64,000 bases of DNA from Desulfatibacillum aliphaticivorans DSM 15576 (lineage in GTDB: Bacteria; Desulfobacterota; Desulfobacteria; Desulfobacterales; Desulfatibacillaceae), in NCBI RefSeq assembly GCF_000429905.1, contig NZ_AUCT01000011.1:1-64000 (forward strand), given 5' to 3'. This document shows, in pieces, positions 32,662-42,012 of this stretch. A model generated the notes under the pieces. The model ran no database searches. It saw nothing but the letters and a program-made list of their open reading frames with translations, and had not been told where the DNA came from. Every line of letters begins with the position of its first letter. Position 1 is the first letter of the stretch. The position numbers and the translations under genes are program-made.

Positions 32662-32913
32662 TCAAACATCATTGTCATCCGGCTGGTCCCCAGGCAAAGA
32701 GTCTTTTGAATGCATCGTTGTTTTGAGCATCTTGTTTGCCCGCGCGAGATGCACTTCTATTATGAGCAGCAATAAAATAAGAGCCGACGCTTCTTCCCTA
32801 AATTCTCCGGGGATTCTCTCGGGAAACAGAATGAGCATAATCAGATAGATTAAACCTAAATGTGTATATATTTGGGCGCTTCTGAGATAGCTTTTCACGG
32901 TTTTAAGATGCAT
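32662..32913 (-). CDS. Small hypothetical protein with one hydrophobic helix pair
   Basis: This 83-aa protein has two hydrophobic stretches (about residues 19-30 and 44-54, IYLIMLILF and ALILLLLIIEV) and a polar, acidic tail. I recognise no family. An AAAGGGACAG ribosome site before the ATG at 32913 supports it. Confidence 0.5.
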   Translation of the reverse strand: MHLKTVKSYLRSAQIYTHLGLIYLIMLILFPERIPGEFREEASALILLLLIIEVHLARANKMLKTTMHSKDSLPGDQPDDNDV

Positions 32914-32963
32914 ATTCTGTCCCTTTGAAGGATACAGGGGCGCCTATTCATTCACGCCCGGGC

Positions 32964-33524
32964 CTATTTGGCGAATCGCGTTTTTAAGGTCTCTACAAAG
33001 GCCTGGTTGGCGCGTTGGGAGACAAATTCCAAGGGAGAGGCTTCCCGTTTGACTGCGATCCAAAACATGAGGCACAAAAACACGCCCGTGATCACAAAGT
33101 TGGGCCAGGCGTTCAGCGCCCACTGACCCTCCCACGACAGATTCAGGCCCTGATAAAACGGCGACAAATAGGGGATGGGCCATTGATCCCCGTCAGGCCC
33201 CCGGGCGCCCAGGATGTCGCAGGCCAGATGAACGTGCACGGCGGTGAAAGCCAGCAGCGCCGTCATAAATCTCCGTTGGGCCGCAAACCCTGCGGCAATG
33301 GTCAGGGCAAGGGCGAACCCCAGGTTGTGCCCAAGGACATGATGCCATTGGGTCCAGAAATCCGTAGGATGGGACGTAAAACGCATGGCGTAGTCCACCA
33401 CGATGCCCGCGCCGTCCGCGTCGGGCAGGACTCCGGTCATGGTCACCAAAAACCGGTCCCGCTTCTCCAACTTCGCGGCGTTGGCAATGGACCAGCTTAT
33501 GAGCAAATGGGTGATTGGGCTCAT
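32964..33524 (-). CDS. Membrane-bound metal-dependent hydrolase, DUF457/YdjM-like
   Basis: This 186-aa protein has several membrane segments and conserved His/Asp motifs: SPITHLLISW at the start, GVLPDADG, QWHHVLGHNLG and VHLACDILGARG. This pattern is typical of the DUF457 family annotated as inner-membrane metal-dependent hydrolases; no substrate is established. AAGAAGG precedes the ATG. Confidence 0.8.
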   Translation of the reverse strand: MSPITHLLISWSIANAAKLEKRDRFLVTMTGVLPDADGAGIVVDYAMRFTSHPTDFWTQWHHVLGHNLGFALALTIAAGFAAQRRFMTALLAFTAVHVHLACDILGARGPDGDQWPIPYLSPFYQGLNLSWEGQWALNAWPNFVITGVFLCLMFWIAVKREASPLEFVSQRANQAFVETLKTRFAK

Positions 33525-33572
33525 GGGGCGGCCTTCTTATGGGGTCAAATCCACGTTTGACGCTTGAACAAA

Positions 33573-33679
33573 CGTCGGGTCGCTGCGCACGGATTGTCTT
33601 TGTTTTTTGTTCGGCATCGGCAACACGGCATTATCACAAGGTATATTCCGTTATACGGCTTCGCGTGACCCGACCTACG
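33573..33679 (+). repeat. Possible miniature inverted-repeat element
   Basis: Ends GTCGGGTCGC (33574-33583) and GCGTGACCCGAC (33663-33674) are inverted with an 8-bp perfect core, about 105 nt apart, with no coding content. It lies in the 493-nt gap 33525-34017; a 67-codon frame in that gap is not convincing. Confidence 0.4.
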
Positions 33680-34017
33680 AAGCAAATACCCCTGAATGCG
33701 TCAATTCCATGGTAATATCATTGTTCTTGGGTGCAGGCAACAAGAATGCACCGAATACGGAACAACCTGGATCGGCTATACTCAATTCCTCCCGCAAGAA
33801 ATAAGGCGGCATTCGCTCTGTCCGGTTTCCAACCCTGATGAATGACAGGAAAATCCATGGCCTGGAGCGCCTGATTCAGGACAAAGTATTTGACTCCCAA
33901 GGCCATGTGCATTAAGTTCACCGGGACGCCCTATAGCCGATAAGAAACGGAGTTTTGCGGCCCGCCTTTTTGCATGCAGGCGCGGCGCAATTCCGAAAAA
34001 AATCCAGGAGGTGCACC

Positions 34018-34644
34018 ATGATCAGGGAAATGGTTTCCAACATCCGTTGGCTTGGCCACGACGGCTTTCTCATCAAGGCCGGGGACAAGAACATCGTCAT
34101 CGATCCCTACGAACTGGAAAGCGCGGTTGAGGCCGACATCCTGTTGATCAGCCATGACCACTTTGACCATTGCTCCGTGGATGACGCGGCCAAGGTGGTC
34201 AAGCCCGGCACGGTCATCGTGACGGAAAAGGACTCGGCCGCCAAGCTCTCCGGCGACGTCCGGGTGGTCGCTCCCGGCGATTCCGTGGAAATCGGGGACG
34301 TGACCGTCGCGGCGGTTCCCGCATACAACATCAACAAGGATTTTCACCCCAAAGGCAACGGCTGGGTGGGTTTTGTCATTACCTATAACGGCGTCAAAAT
34401 CTATCACGCGGGCGACACGGACTTCATCCCGGAAATGGGGGCCCTGGACGTGGACATCGCCCTGTTGCCCGTCTCCGGCACCTATGTTATGACATGGGAC
34501 GAAGCCGTGGAGGCGGCCAAGAAAATCATGCCTCAGATTGCCATTCCCATGCATTACGGAGGAATTGTCGGAACCTCGGAGGACGCGGACAAGTTCAAGG
34601 CCGCCCTGGACGGGGTTTGCGAAGTGGTGGTGTTGGAAAAATGA
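34018..34644 (+). CDS. MBL-fold metal-dependent hydrolase (UPF0173-like)
   Basis: This 208-aa protein has the metallo-beta-lactamase metal ligands SHDHFDHC and a later HAGDTDFIP and MHYGG. It resembles the UPF0173/UlaG-like group of unknown substrate. AGGAGGTGCACC precedes the ATG at 34018. Its stop overlaps the next gene by 4 nt, and the run continues into a sugar kinase gene. Confidence 0.87.
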   Translation: MIREMVSNIRWLGHDGFLIKAGDKNIVIDPYELESAVEADILLISHDHFDHCSVDDAAKVVKPGTVIVTEKDSAAKLSGDVRVVAPGDSVEIGDVTVAAVPAYNINKDFHPKGNGWVGFVITYNGVKIYHAGDTDFIPEMGALDVDIALLPVSGTYVMTWDEAVEAAKKIMPQIAIPMHYGGIVGTSEDADKFKAALDGVCEVVVLEK

Positions 34645-35072
34645 AGAAAATAGTATGCACCCTGGCTGTCCTGTTTTTGTTAATGCCCGGCCTGGCTTTC
34701 GCCAAAAGAATGTCCGTGGCCGTAGACAAAGCTAACATCCGGTCCGGCCCGGGGACCAATTACGATATCATCTTTCGGGTGGAGCGGTATTTTCCGGTCC
34801 TGGTGGAGGATTGCGTCAACGACTGGTGCCGTTTTACGGACGTGGACGGTCAGGCGGGCTGGCTCCATAAAAACCTGCTGGACGACGTTAAGTCCGTGAT
34901 CACCACCAAAGATAAATGCAACGTGCGCTCCGGCCCGGGAACCAATAATAAAAAAGTTGCCATAGTGGAGGCGGGAGTTCCATTTAAAGTCCTTACGACC
35001 AAAGGCCGATGGATCAAAGTGGAGCATGTGTCGGGAGTTGTGGGATGGATCCACGCGTCTTTGGTTTGGTAG
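34641..35072 (+). CDS. Exported protein with two bacterial SH3 domains
   Basis: This 143-aa protein has a signal peptide (cleavage near GLAFA, about residue 21) and two SH3b domains, each starting with the NxRSGPGTN motif (ANIRSGPGTNYD and CNVRSGPGTNNK) and ending with GWLHKNLL or GWIHASLVW. SH3b domains bind cell-wall peptides in many exported proteins. The ATG at 34641 overlaps the MBL gene stop. Confidence 0.88.
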   Translation: MKKIVCTLAVLFLLMPGLAFAKRMSVAVDKANIRSGPGTNYDIIFRVERYFPVLVEDCVNDWCRFTDVDGQAGWLHKNLLDDVKSVITTKDKCNVRSGPGTNNKKVAIVEAGVPFKVLTTKGRWIKVEHVSGVVGWIHASLVW

Positions 35073-35087
35073 AGAGGATTTAAGGTT

Positions 35088-36080
35088 ATGGAATTCAATA
35101 AGAAACAAGGCGCCGGCGTCGTTGTCGGCGTAGGCTCGGCCCTCATGGATATTTTGGGGCACGAGGATCATTCCTTTGTTGAGAAGGCTGGCGGAGTCTT
35201 GGGCGGCATGGTTTACGTGGACGGCTCGCACATAGACGGCCTGCTGCCTTCTTTTGCAACGCCGCCCCAACTGGTTCCCGGAGGCTCGGCCTGCAACACC
35301 GTGGTGGGCGTGGCCAGCCTGGGAGGCGCAGGACGCTTTGTGGGCAAGACGGGCAGCGGCCCTTTGGGCAGCCAGCTCATCAATGAACTGAAAAGCAAGA
35401 ACGTCCACCCCTCCATCATCCGGTCGGATCAACCCACGGGGCGGGTTTTGTCCATCGTCACCCCGGACGCCCAGCGCTCCATGCTCACCTATTTGGGCGC
35501 ATCCAGCAGCCTGGAGCCCCATGAGGTCGGAGAGGACGTGTTCGAGGACGCCTCCGTGGTCCTGGTGGAAGGCTACCTTTTGTTCAACCGCGACCTCATC
35601 ACGGCGGCCCTGTCCAATGCGAAAAAGGCCGGCGCCAGGGTCTGCCTGGATCTGGCGGCCTTCACCGTGGTGGAGCACGCCCGGGACTTTTTGGAAGACC
35701 TGGTGGACAAATACGTTGACATTCTCATTGCAAACGAGGATGAAGCCAAAGCCTATACGGGCCTGGAAGACGAGGAAGCCGCCCTGAAAAAGCTGGGCGA
35801 AAAATCCGAAATCGGCGTCCTGAAAGTGGGCGAGCGGGGCAGCTACATCCTGAATCAGGGGGAAATGACCAGGGTGGAGCCCCAATGCGGCGGCCAGGTG
35901 TGCGACACCACCGGCGCCGGCGATTTGTGGGCCTCGGGCTTCCTGTACGGCCTGGTCAACGGATACTCCATGGAAAAAGCCGGCCGGATTGGATCGGCTT
36001 GCGGCCATGAGGTGTGCCAGGTGTTGGGAGCGGGCATACCGGAAGAGGGATGGCGCCGGATCAAGGCGCTCATTGATTAG
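35088..36080 (+). CDS. PfkB family carbohydrate/nucleoside kinase
   Basis: This 330-aa ribokinase-fold enzyme has the PfkB signature 2 DTTGAGDLWASGFLYGL with the catalytic Asp, the N-terminal GGSACNTVVGVASLGG substrate motif and NEDEAKAYTG. Relatives include adenosine kinase, ribokinase and fructokinase; the overall pattern is nearest to the adenosine-kinase-like branch, but the substrate is not certain. It starts 15 nt after the SH3 gene. Confidence 0.88.
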   Translation: MEFNKKQGAGVVVGVGSALMDILGHEDHSFVEKAGGVLGGMVYVDGSHIDGLLPSFATPPQLVPGGSACNTVVGVASLGGAGRFVGKTGSGPLGSQLINELKSKNVHPSIIRSDQPTGRVLSIVTPDAQRSMLTYLGASSSLEPHEVGEDVFEDASVVLVEGYLLFNRDLITAALSNAKKAGARVCLDLAAFTVVEHARDFLEDLVDKYVDILIANEDEAKAYTGLEDEEAALKKLGEKSEIGVLKVGERGSYILNQGEMTRVEPQCGGQVCDTTGAGDLWASGFLYGLVNGYSMEKAGRIGSACGHEVCQVLGAGIPEEGWRRIKALID

Positions 36081-36186
36081 CGATTATAAGGCGGCCAACT
36101 GGGCTACTGGCCTGACCAGCAGACCACCGGGCGTGTAAACCTTTTAAAATCCCATTAACCTATTTCTCACAACGCGGACGGAAAGA

Positions 36187-36888
36187 ATGGCAAACGCAAA
36201 ACGCATTTCACGCAAGGAACTGTTGAACGAGCCCGATGAATTCATCACTATGACCGGTAAGGTGGTCAATTGGTGCCGGGACCATGAAAAGGAACTGTAC
36301 ACAGCGGGCGTTATTGTGGCGCTGCTTGTCGTCATCATTTCGGGCTGGACCGTGTTTTCCGCCCGGACCGAGAGCAAGGCGTCCACCATGTTTTCCGCCG
36401 CCCAGGCTAAATACGCCGGCATCATGACCACCAGTTCGGACGTCAAGCAAGCGGCTGTAGCCGTCAACGAGGATTTCAAAAACGTCGCCCAGGAGTACTC
36501 CGGGACGGACGCCGGCAAGCTGGCCACGCTCATGGTGGGCCAGACCGCCTATGACGCAGGCAACTACGACGAAGCCATTGAATGGTGGAACAAGAGCCTG
36601 AAAGCCCTTTCCGGAGATCCCATTGAAAGCAGCCGGGCGCTTTTGGGGCTCGGCTACGCTTATGAACAAACGGCGGACTACGACAAGGCCCTGGAAATGT
36701 ACAACAAGGTTTTGGGCGTCAAAATGGGATTGGGCAAGGAAGAAGCCGCCCTGGCCGTAGCCCGCATTTACGAAGTCAAGGGCGACGCCGACAAGAGCGT
36801 TCAGGCCTACGAGAAATTTGCAGCCGACTATCCGGACTCCGCTTATGCGCAGATGGTCGAGGAGAAGCTGGCTGCCTCCGCAAGCTGA
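36187..36888 (+). CDS. Membrane-anchored TPR protein (YfgM-like)
   Basis: This 233-aa protein has one membrane segment (about residues 37-57, TAGVIVALLVVIISGW) followed by TPR-type repeats (YDAGNYDEAIEWWNKSLKAL, GYAYEQTADYDKALEMYNKV, YEVKGDADKSVQAYEKFAAD). The topology matches YfgM/TPR_21 proteins that associate with the Sec translocon and periplasmic chaperones; that partner is inferred. A strong terminator follows. Confidence 0.83.
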   Translation: MANAKRISRKELLNEPDEFITMTGKVVNWCRDHEKELYTAGVIVALLVVIISGWTVFSARTESKASTMFSAAQAKYAGIMTTSSDVKQAAVAVNEDFKNVAQEYSGTDAGKLATLMVGQTAYDAGNYDEAIEWWNKSLKALSGDPIESSRALLGLGYAYEQTADYDKALEMYNKVLGVKMGLGKEEAALAVARIYEVKGDADKSVQAYEKFAADYPDSAYAQMVEEKLAASAS

Positions 36889-36906
36889 TATTTTAGGCCC
36901 CACAAT

Positions 36907-36945
36907 TATAAAGGCCGGCCGCATTTTATGCGGCCGGCCTTTATA
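36907..36945 (+). terminator. Terminator after the TPR gene
   Basis: Perfect 18-bp stem (36907-36924 with 36928-36945), core AAAGGCCGGCCGCAT, 3-nt loop. The T tract is only inside the stem arm. The following 360 nt to 37307 are AT-rich without genes. Confidence 0.8.
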
Positions 36946-37307
36946 AAGAGGAAAAAGGAGGAAAACGGATGTTTTTTCCGTTTGTCCTGAGTAATTGCAA
37001 GCACCTTGCCAAATAGATTTTTTTCTTACCCTTTCCTCCCTATAAAAATACAACTCTTTTAAATTATTTAAAAAAATTCTCTAAAATTTTTTCATTCTCT
37101 TGCCAAGGCCTCTGTTAAATCGCCCTTGCAAAGGCCCTTTTCCAAGCCCCTGCGTTCGCATTTATGAACCCGAAATCGGGCAAAAGCAACAAACATTTGA
37201 TTTTATTGAATAAAAATCAAAAGCAGCCGAGTTCAAAATCTTGAACCAAAATTTCAAGGGCTCCCCCAGAGCATATAAACTATTAAAATTATTTAGCATT
37301 TTGAAAT

Positions 37308-38693
37308 TCAACTTTTTAAACCAAAGTCCAGGCCAAACTTTTTGATCTTCTGATTCAGGCCGCTTTTCCCGATTCCCAGAATCTGGGCGGCGTGGGATTG
37401 CACGTTGTCCGACATGAGCATGGCCCGTTTGATCATGGCCTGCTCCACCATGGACAGGGTTTCGTACAGGGTGGCGTCCACGGGGATGCCTTCCATGTGC
37501 AGGGTGTTGGACACGCTGCGGGTCAGCTCCCTGGGCAGGTCGTTCACGGAGATGGCGTCGGAGTTGCACAGAATAATGGCCCGCTCGATGACGTTTTCCA
37601 GTTCACGCACGTTGCCGGGCCAGGCGTATTCCTGGAACAACCTGTGGACGTCCGGGTGCACCTTTCTTACCCTGGATTCACCGCTGGGGCCTGAAGCGTA
37701 TTTTTGCAAAAAGTGGTCCACCAGGAGGGGGATGTCTTTTTGGCGCTCCCTCAAGGGCGGAAGCTGGATAGGCAGGACGTTGAGGCGATAGAACAGGTCT
37801 TCGCGGAAGGCGCTGTTTTCCACTTCCTTTTTCAGGTTCCGGTTGGTTGCGGCGATAAGGCGGATGTCCACCTCGATGGGTTTGACCCCGCCCACCCTTT
37901 CAAAGGTTTTTTCCTGGAGTACGCGCAGGAGCTTAACCTGGAGCGAGGAGGAAATTTCGCCGATTTCGTCCAAAAACAGGGTGCCGCCGTCAGCCAGTTC
38001 AAAACGGCCTTTTTTCATGGCCGCCGCACCGGTGAAGGCGCCTTTTTCGTGGCCGAAAAGTTCGCTTTCCAGGATGGATTCCGCCAGGGCCGCGCAGTTG
38101 ACCGCCACCCAGGGCGCGTCTTTGCGATGGGAGTTGAAGTGGATGGACTTGGCCACCATTTCCTTGCCTGTGCCGGACTCCCCCTGGATGAGGACGGTGG
38201 CGTTGGTGGGCGCCACCTTGACGATGGTGTCGAAGATGTTGATCATGGCCGGGCTTTTGCCAATGATGTTTCCAAAGGAGTATCTGTCGCCCAGTTCATT
38301 CTTGAGCAGGCGGTTTTCCTGGACCACCCGGTACATGGCCAGAGCCTGTTTGACAAAGAGAATAAGCTGCTCGTTCTGGAAAGGCTTCCAGATGTAGGAA
38401 TAGGCGCCCTTTTCCATGGCGGCCATGCCCATGTCCACGGTGCCGTAGGCGGTCATCATGAGCACCGGCAGGTCCGGATCCCGGGTCTTGATGCGCTCCA
38501 TGAGCTCCATGCCGTCCATGCCCGGCATTTTCATGTCGGTGAGGACCAGGTCCACGTCCGAGCCTTCCAGGATTTGGATAGCCTCCAAGCCGCTGTTGGC
38601 CGTCAGGGTTTCGTATCCTTCGTCGCCCAAAACGGCGGCCAGAAGCGGGGGGTAGTTTTTTTCGTCGTCAACTATCAGAATCGTTTCCATCAC
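37308..38693 (-). CDS. NtrC-type sigma-54 response regulator
   Basis: This 461-aa protein has a receiver domain (LIVDDEKNYPPLL; acceptor Asp in VLTDMKMPG), an AAA+ domain with Walker A GESGTGKE, the sigma-54 contact loop KGAFTGAA, and a C-terminal Fis-type HTH (AAQILGIGKSGLNQKIKKFG). It overlaps the histidine kinase gene by 26 nt, so the two form a two-component pair. The target promoters are unknown. Confidence 0.95.
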   Translation of the reverse strand: MMETILIVDDEKNYPPLLAAVLGDEGYETLTANSGLEAIQILEGSDVDLVLTDMKMPGMDGMELMERIKTRDPDLPVLMMTAYGTVDMGMAAMEKGAYSYIWKPFQNEQLILFVKQALAMYRVVQENRLLKNELGDRYSFGNIIGKSPAMINIFDTIVKVAPTNATVLIQGESGTGKEMVAKSIHFNSHRKDAPWVAVNCAALAESILESELFGHEKGAFTGAAAMKKGRFELADGGTLFLDEIGEISSSLQVKLLRVLQEKTFERVGGVKPIEVDIRLIAATNRNLKKEVENSAFREDLFYRLNVLPIQLPPLRERQKDIPLLVDHFLQKYASGPSGESRVRKVHPDVHRLFQEYAWPGNVRELENVIERAIILCNSDAISVNDLPRELTRSVSNTLHMEGIPVDATLYETLSMVEQAMIKRAMLMSDNVQSHAAQILGIGKSGLNQKIKKFGLDFGLKS

Positions 38694-40155
38694 GTGTTCC
38701 TATGGGGAGTTCCACCCGGACGCAGGCGCCCTTGTCTTCGGAGTTTTCTATGGTCACGCTTCCACCGTGGGCCTCAATAATATTCCGTACCACACACAGG
38801 CCCAATCCGGTACCTCTTTCCTTGGTGGTGAAAAAGGGATTCCAGATTTTTTTCATGGCCTCGTCCGTCACCCCTTTGCCCTCATCCGTAAAGCTGACGG
38901 AGAGCTTTTCCCCTTGAATCCGGGTTTTGACGTACACGGTTCCGCCTGCCGGCATGGCCTGCATGGCGTTGATCAGGATGTTCAAAAAGGACTGATACAG
39001 CAAATTGGGATCGGCCCAGACCATGGGCAGGTCGGAAGGCGCCTCCTGCTCCACGTGGTATCCGTCCTGGTTGAGCCTTGGGGCCAGGAAAGCCAGGTTT
39101 TTCCCAAGTACGCCCGCCACGCTGCATTCCTGAAACCGGGGCTCGGTGGGCCGTGCGAAGTTGAGAAAATCCGTAATAATGTCGTTTAAACGGGTGGATT
39201 CTTCAATAATGACTTCCAGCAATTGCCTGTTGGGGCCGTCATAGCGTTTGCCCAGGAGTTCGGCGGAGCTTCGAATGATTCCCAGGGGATTTCGGATTTC
39301 GTGGGATACGCCCGCAGCCATTTCGCCCAGGGAGGCCAGGCGTTCCGCGCGGCTTAGCTGCTCTTCGAGCTTAAGGCGTTCTTCGGCTCTTTGCAGCAGA
39401 AAATCCTCGCCGCGCCCCACGTAAAAACGGAGCACCAGAAACAGCAGGAGCATGACGGTGGCCGACACGCCCACCACCATGAGCTGGAAGTTGAAGATGG
39501 TTCTGTAGTCGTTGGAGAGGTCGATTCCGATCTCAAACACGCCGTAAATTTTGATCATTTCCTCCGTTTCAGGATGCCTGATGCAAAACGGAGAATAGGT
39601 TTTTAAAATGGTGCTTTCGGGCCTTCCCAGCCAAATGCCCCAGCCTGAACCGGTTTGCATGAGCTTGGAGCTGGAAACGTCCTTCAGGGCCATGTTGTAT
39701 TCCCGGCCCAGGGTGACTTTTTTTCCGATCAGGTCCGGGTCGAAGCTGTACAGGACCTGATTTTCCTCGTTATAAATATTGACCACGTCCACGTTAAAGC
39801 CATGGAGGGTGTGGCGCACCACGCTGTCCAGGAGACCGAACTCAGCCTCATTGTACAGGTTGATCCTGCCGAATTGTTTGACCGTAGGATAGACGTACTG
39901 CCAAAACACCTGGTGGTTGAGGTTATTGGCGATGAGTGCGGCGTAATCCTGGTTTTTCTGCATGAGCACGGTCCGGGCGTTCTGGGTCAGGACCATGGAC
40001 AGGATAAGGGTGGCCAGAAAAATCACAACCAGGCTCAGGGATGTGAAGTTTTGCACCAGCCTGACGGGCTTGACCGTCACCCTGGTGGCTGCGGAGCGCC
40101 CTTGGAGCCGGGAATGCTGATCTGAATTATTACTGTTCCCGATTTTGGAACTCAT
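38668..40155 (-). CDS. Membrane sensor histidine kinase
   Basis: This 495-aa protein has a membrane segment at about 35-57, a periplasmic sensor of about 150 residues (including HQVFWQYVYPTVKQFG), a second membrane segment (about 225-245) and a kinase core: H-box GEMAAGVSHEIRNPLGIIRS and ATP motifs TDEGKGV and GTGLGLCVVRNIIEAHGG. It is the likely partner of the NtrC-type regulator it overlaps. The ribosome site is weak. Confidence 0.93.
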   Translation of the reverse strand: MSSKIGNSNNSDQHSRLQGRSAATRVTVKPVRLVQNFTSLSLVVIFLATLILSMVLTQNARTVLMQKNQDYAALIANNLNHQVFWQYVYPTVKQFGRINLYNEAEFGLLDSVVRHTLHGFNVDVVNIYNEENQVLYSFDPDLIGKKVTLGREYNMALKDVSSSKLMQTGSGWGIWLGRPESTILKTYSPFCIRHPETEEMIKIYGVFEIGIDLSNDYRTIFNFQLMVVGVSATVMLLLFLVLRFYVGRGEDFLLQRAEERLKLEEQLSRAERLASLGEMAAGVSHEIRNPLGIIRSSAELLGKRYDGPNRQLLEVIIEESTRLNDIITDFLNFARPTEPRFQECSVAGVLGKNLAFLAPRLNQDGYHVEQEAPSDLPMVWADPNLLYQSFLNILINAMQAMPAGGTVYVKTRIQGEKLSVSFTDEGKGVTDEAMKKIWNPFFTTKERGTGLGLCVVRNIIEAHGGSVTIENSEDKGACVRVELPIGTRDGNDSDS

Positions 40156-40209
40156 GAAAAAATCCCGCGCCAGGGTTGATTCCCCGCGGCTTGAAAAAAG
40201 GATTCCCGG

Positions 40210-41721
40210 CTAGCGGAAGTCCTTGTAATTGATCTGATATTTGTGGGCCTTGTACCCGATTTTCCGGGGTGTGGACTTGAGAATCTCAGCGGCCTTGCCC
40301 GTATTGCCCCGGGTGCTTTTCAGCGCATCGACAATCATTTCCCGCTCCAAGGCCTCTACGGCTTCGTCCAGGCCGCGGCCCGGCCAGGTGTCCGACTCTT
40401 CCGCCGTCTGCAGGGAGGGCGGCAAATGGAAGGCGTGAATGACGCCGGAGTCGCACAGCACCACGGCCCGCTCGATGCAGTTTTCCAATTCGCGCACGTT
40501 GCCGGGCCAGTGGTATTGCATGAGCATGTCAATGGCCGGGCTGGAAAGCCGCCGGATTTCCTTGCTGTTTTCCTTGGAGTATTTTTCCACAAAATACTCG
40601 GCCAAAAGAAGGATGTCGGTCTTACGCTGGCGCAAGGGCGGCATGTAAATGGGAAAGACGTTCAGGCGGTAGTACAAGTCCTCCCGAAAGCTGCCGTCCT
40701 CCACCGCGCGCTCCAGGTTCCGGTTGGTGGCGGCTATGACGCGAACGTCCGCCTTCAGGGTCTTGATGCCTCCCACCCGCTCGAATTCCTTTTCCTGCAA
40801 AACCCGCAAGAGGTTGGCCTGGACGTCCAGGTTGATGGACCCGATTTCGTCCAGGAATATGGTGCCCTTGCTGGCCAATTCGAACTTACCGGGCTTTTGC
40901 CGGATGGCGCCCGTAAACGCGCCTTTTTCGTGGCCGAAAAGCTCGCTCTCGATCAGGTTGGAAGGCAGGGCCGCGCAATTCACCTTGACGAAAGGCTTGT
41001 CCGCCCGGGAGCTGTTATAATGGATGGCCGTGGCCGCCAACTCCTTGCCCGTGCCCGACTCGCCGCGAATGAGCACCGTGGCGTTGCTCTTGCAAACCTG
41101 GGAGATCATCTGGAAGACCTCCCGCATCTTGTTGCTGTTCCCCACCAGATTGGTGATGCTGTAGCGCTGCCCCAATTCCTGGCGCAGGCGGCGGCTTTCC
41201 TCTTTATGGGCTTCCTTTTCCCACTGGAGGGTTTCCAGGCTGGCCACTCTCTGGGCCACCATGGCCGCAATAATGGTCAGCACCTGGAGGGCGTTGTCCA
41301 GGTTGTACTCCGGGTCGTAGGGCCTGTCCACCCACAAGCACCCCACCACCTGCTTGCCCTTGGTGATGGGCACGCAAATAAAGGAGTATTCCACGTCGTC
41401 AGCTTTCCGATGCCCGGTCTTGTCCAAAAACAAGGGCTCCTGGCTGGTTTTCGGCACAATGGTGGGCTTGCCGCTTTGAATCACCCGGCCCGTGATGCCT
41501 TCGCCGGGTTTGTATCTTCCCTTTTGGATGGCGCCCGCGGACATGCCGTGGGCCGCCTCGATGCGGATTTCATGCTGCACCGGGTTCATTATCGTAATGG
41601 CTCCGCGATCCATTTTCATGGACGTGGAGAGAAGTTCCAGGGCTTTGTATAAGGAGGGCCGAAGATCGGATTCGGACAGGGCGATTGCTATATCGTGCAG
41701 GCAGGACAGTTCCTGGTTCAT
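40210..41721 (-). CDS. GAF-domain sigma-54 activator (NifA-like)
   Basis: This 503-aa protein has an N-terminal GAF domain (about 15-165), a AAA+ domain with GESGTGKELAATAIH and KGAFTGAIRQ, and a Fis HTH (GNTGKAAEILKSTPRKIGYK). This is the NifA/FhlA layout, in which a small molecule bound to GAF controls ATPase activity. Two sigma-54 activators side by side suggest a shared control unit. AAAGGTAATC precedes the ATG. Confidence 0.93.
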   Translation of the reverse strand: MNQELSCLHDIAIALSESDLRPSLYKALELLSTSMKMDRGAITIMNPVQHEIRIEAAHGMSAGAIQKGRYKPGEGITGRVIQSGKPTIVPKTSQEPLFLDKTGHRKADDVEYSFICVPITKGKQVVGCLWVDRPYDPEYNLDNALQVLTIIAAMVAQRVASLETLQWEKEAHKEESRRLRQELGQRYSITNLVGNSNKMREVFQMISQVCKSNATVLIRGESGTGKELAATAIHYNSSRADKPFVKVNCAALPSNLIESELFGHEKGAFTGAIRQKPGKFELASKGTIFLDEIGSINLDVQANLLRVLQEKEFERVGGIKTLKADVRVIAATNRNLERAVEDGSFREDLYYRLNVFPIYMPPLRQRKTDILLLAEYFVEKYSKENSKEIRRLSSPAIDMLMQYHWPGNVRELENCIERAVVLCDSGVIHAFHLPPSLQTAEESDTWPGRGLDEAVEALEREMIVDALKSTRGNTGKAAEILKSTPRKIGYKAHKYQINYKDFR

Positions 41722-41838
41722 GATTACCTTTAAAAATACGTTTTGGTTGGGTTTCTCCGGAATATTTCCGGCGGTTCAGAAAAAAAGCGCCGGGGCCTTT
41801 CCGGCTCCGGCTTTTCCACAAAATTGCCGACTGGTTGG

Positions 41839-41867
41839 AATTTATCGTACAATTTTGTATTTTTCAA
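41839..41867 (-). promoter_or_regulatory. Sigma-70-like promoter for the GAF activator
   Basis: Minus strand TTGAAA (41862-41867), 17-nt spacer, TAAATT (41839-41844), about 118 nt before the start at 41721. Confidence 0.5.
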
Positions 41868-41952
41868 GGATTTTTTCGTTTTTAAGGATAAAGTGCGGAC
41901 TTTGATGGAGTTATTCCATATTATCGATAATATAAAGGATGTCTCCCGAATA

Positions 41953-41984
41953 AAAGGGGTTGGAAAGCGCTTTCCAACCCCTTT
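41953..41984 (-). terminator. Terminator after the TPR-SPOR gene
   Basis: A perfect 32-bp palindrome, AAAGGGGTTGGAAAGC joined to GCTTTCCAACCCCTTT, lies just past the stop at 42013. The lack of an unpaired loop centre means a 4-nt loop forms from the middle GC pairs. On the minus strand it ends CCCCTTTTATTC. Confidence 0.75.
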
Positions 41985-42012
41985 GATGAAATCTATGGAT
42001 GATGTGACCGGG

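Noticed and set aside
33718..33921. 67-codon minus-strand frame before the MBL gene
   Set aside because: No ribosome site and no family resemblance; the gap carries an inverted-repeat element instead.
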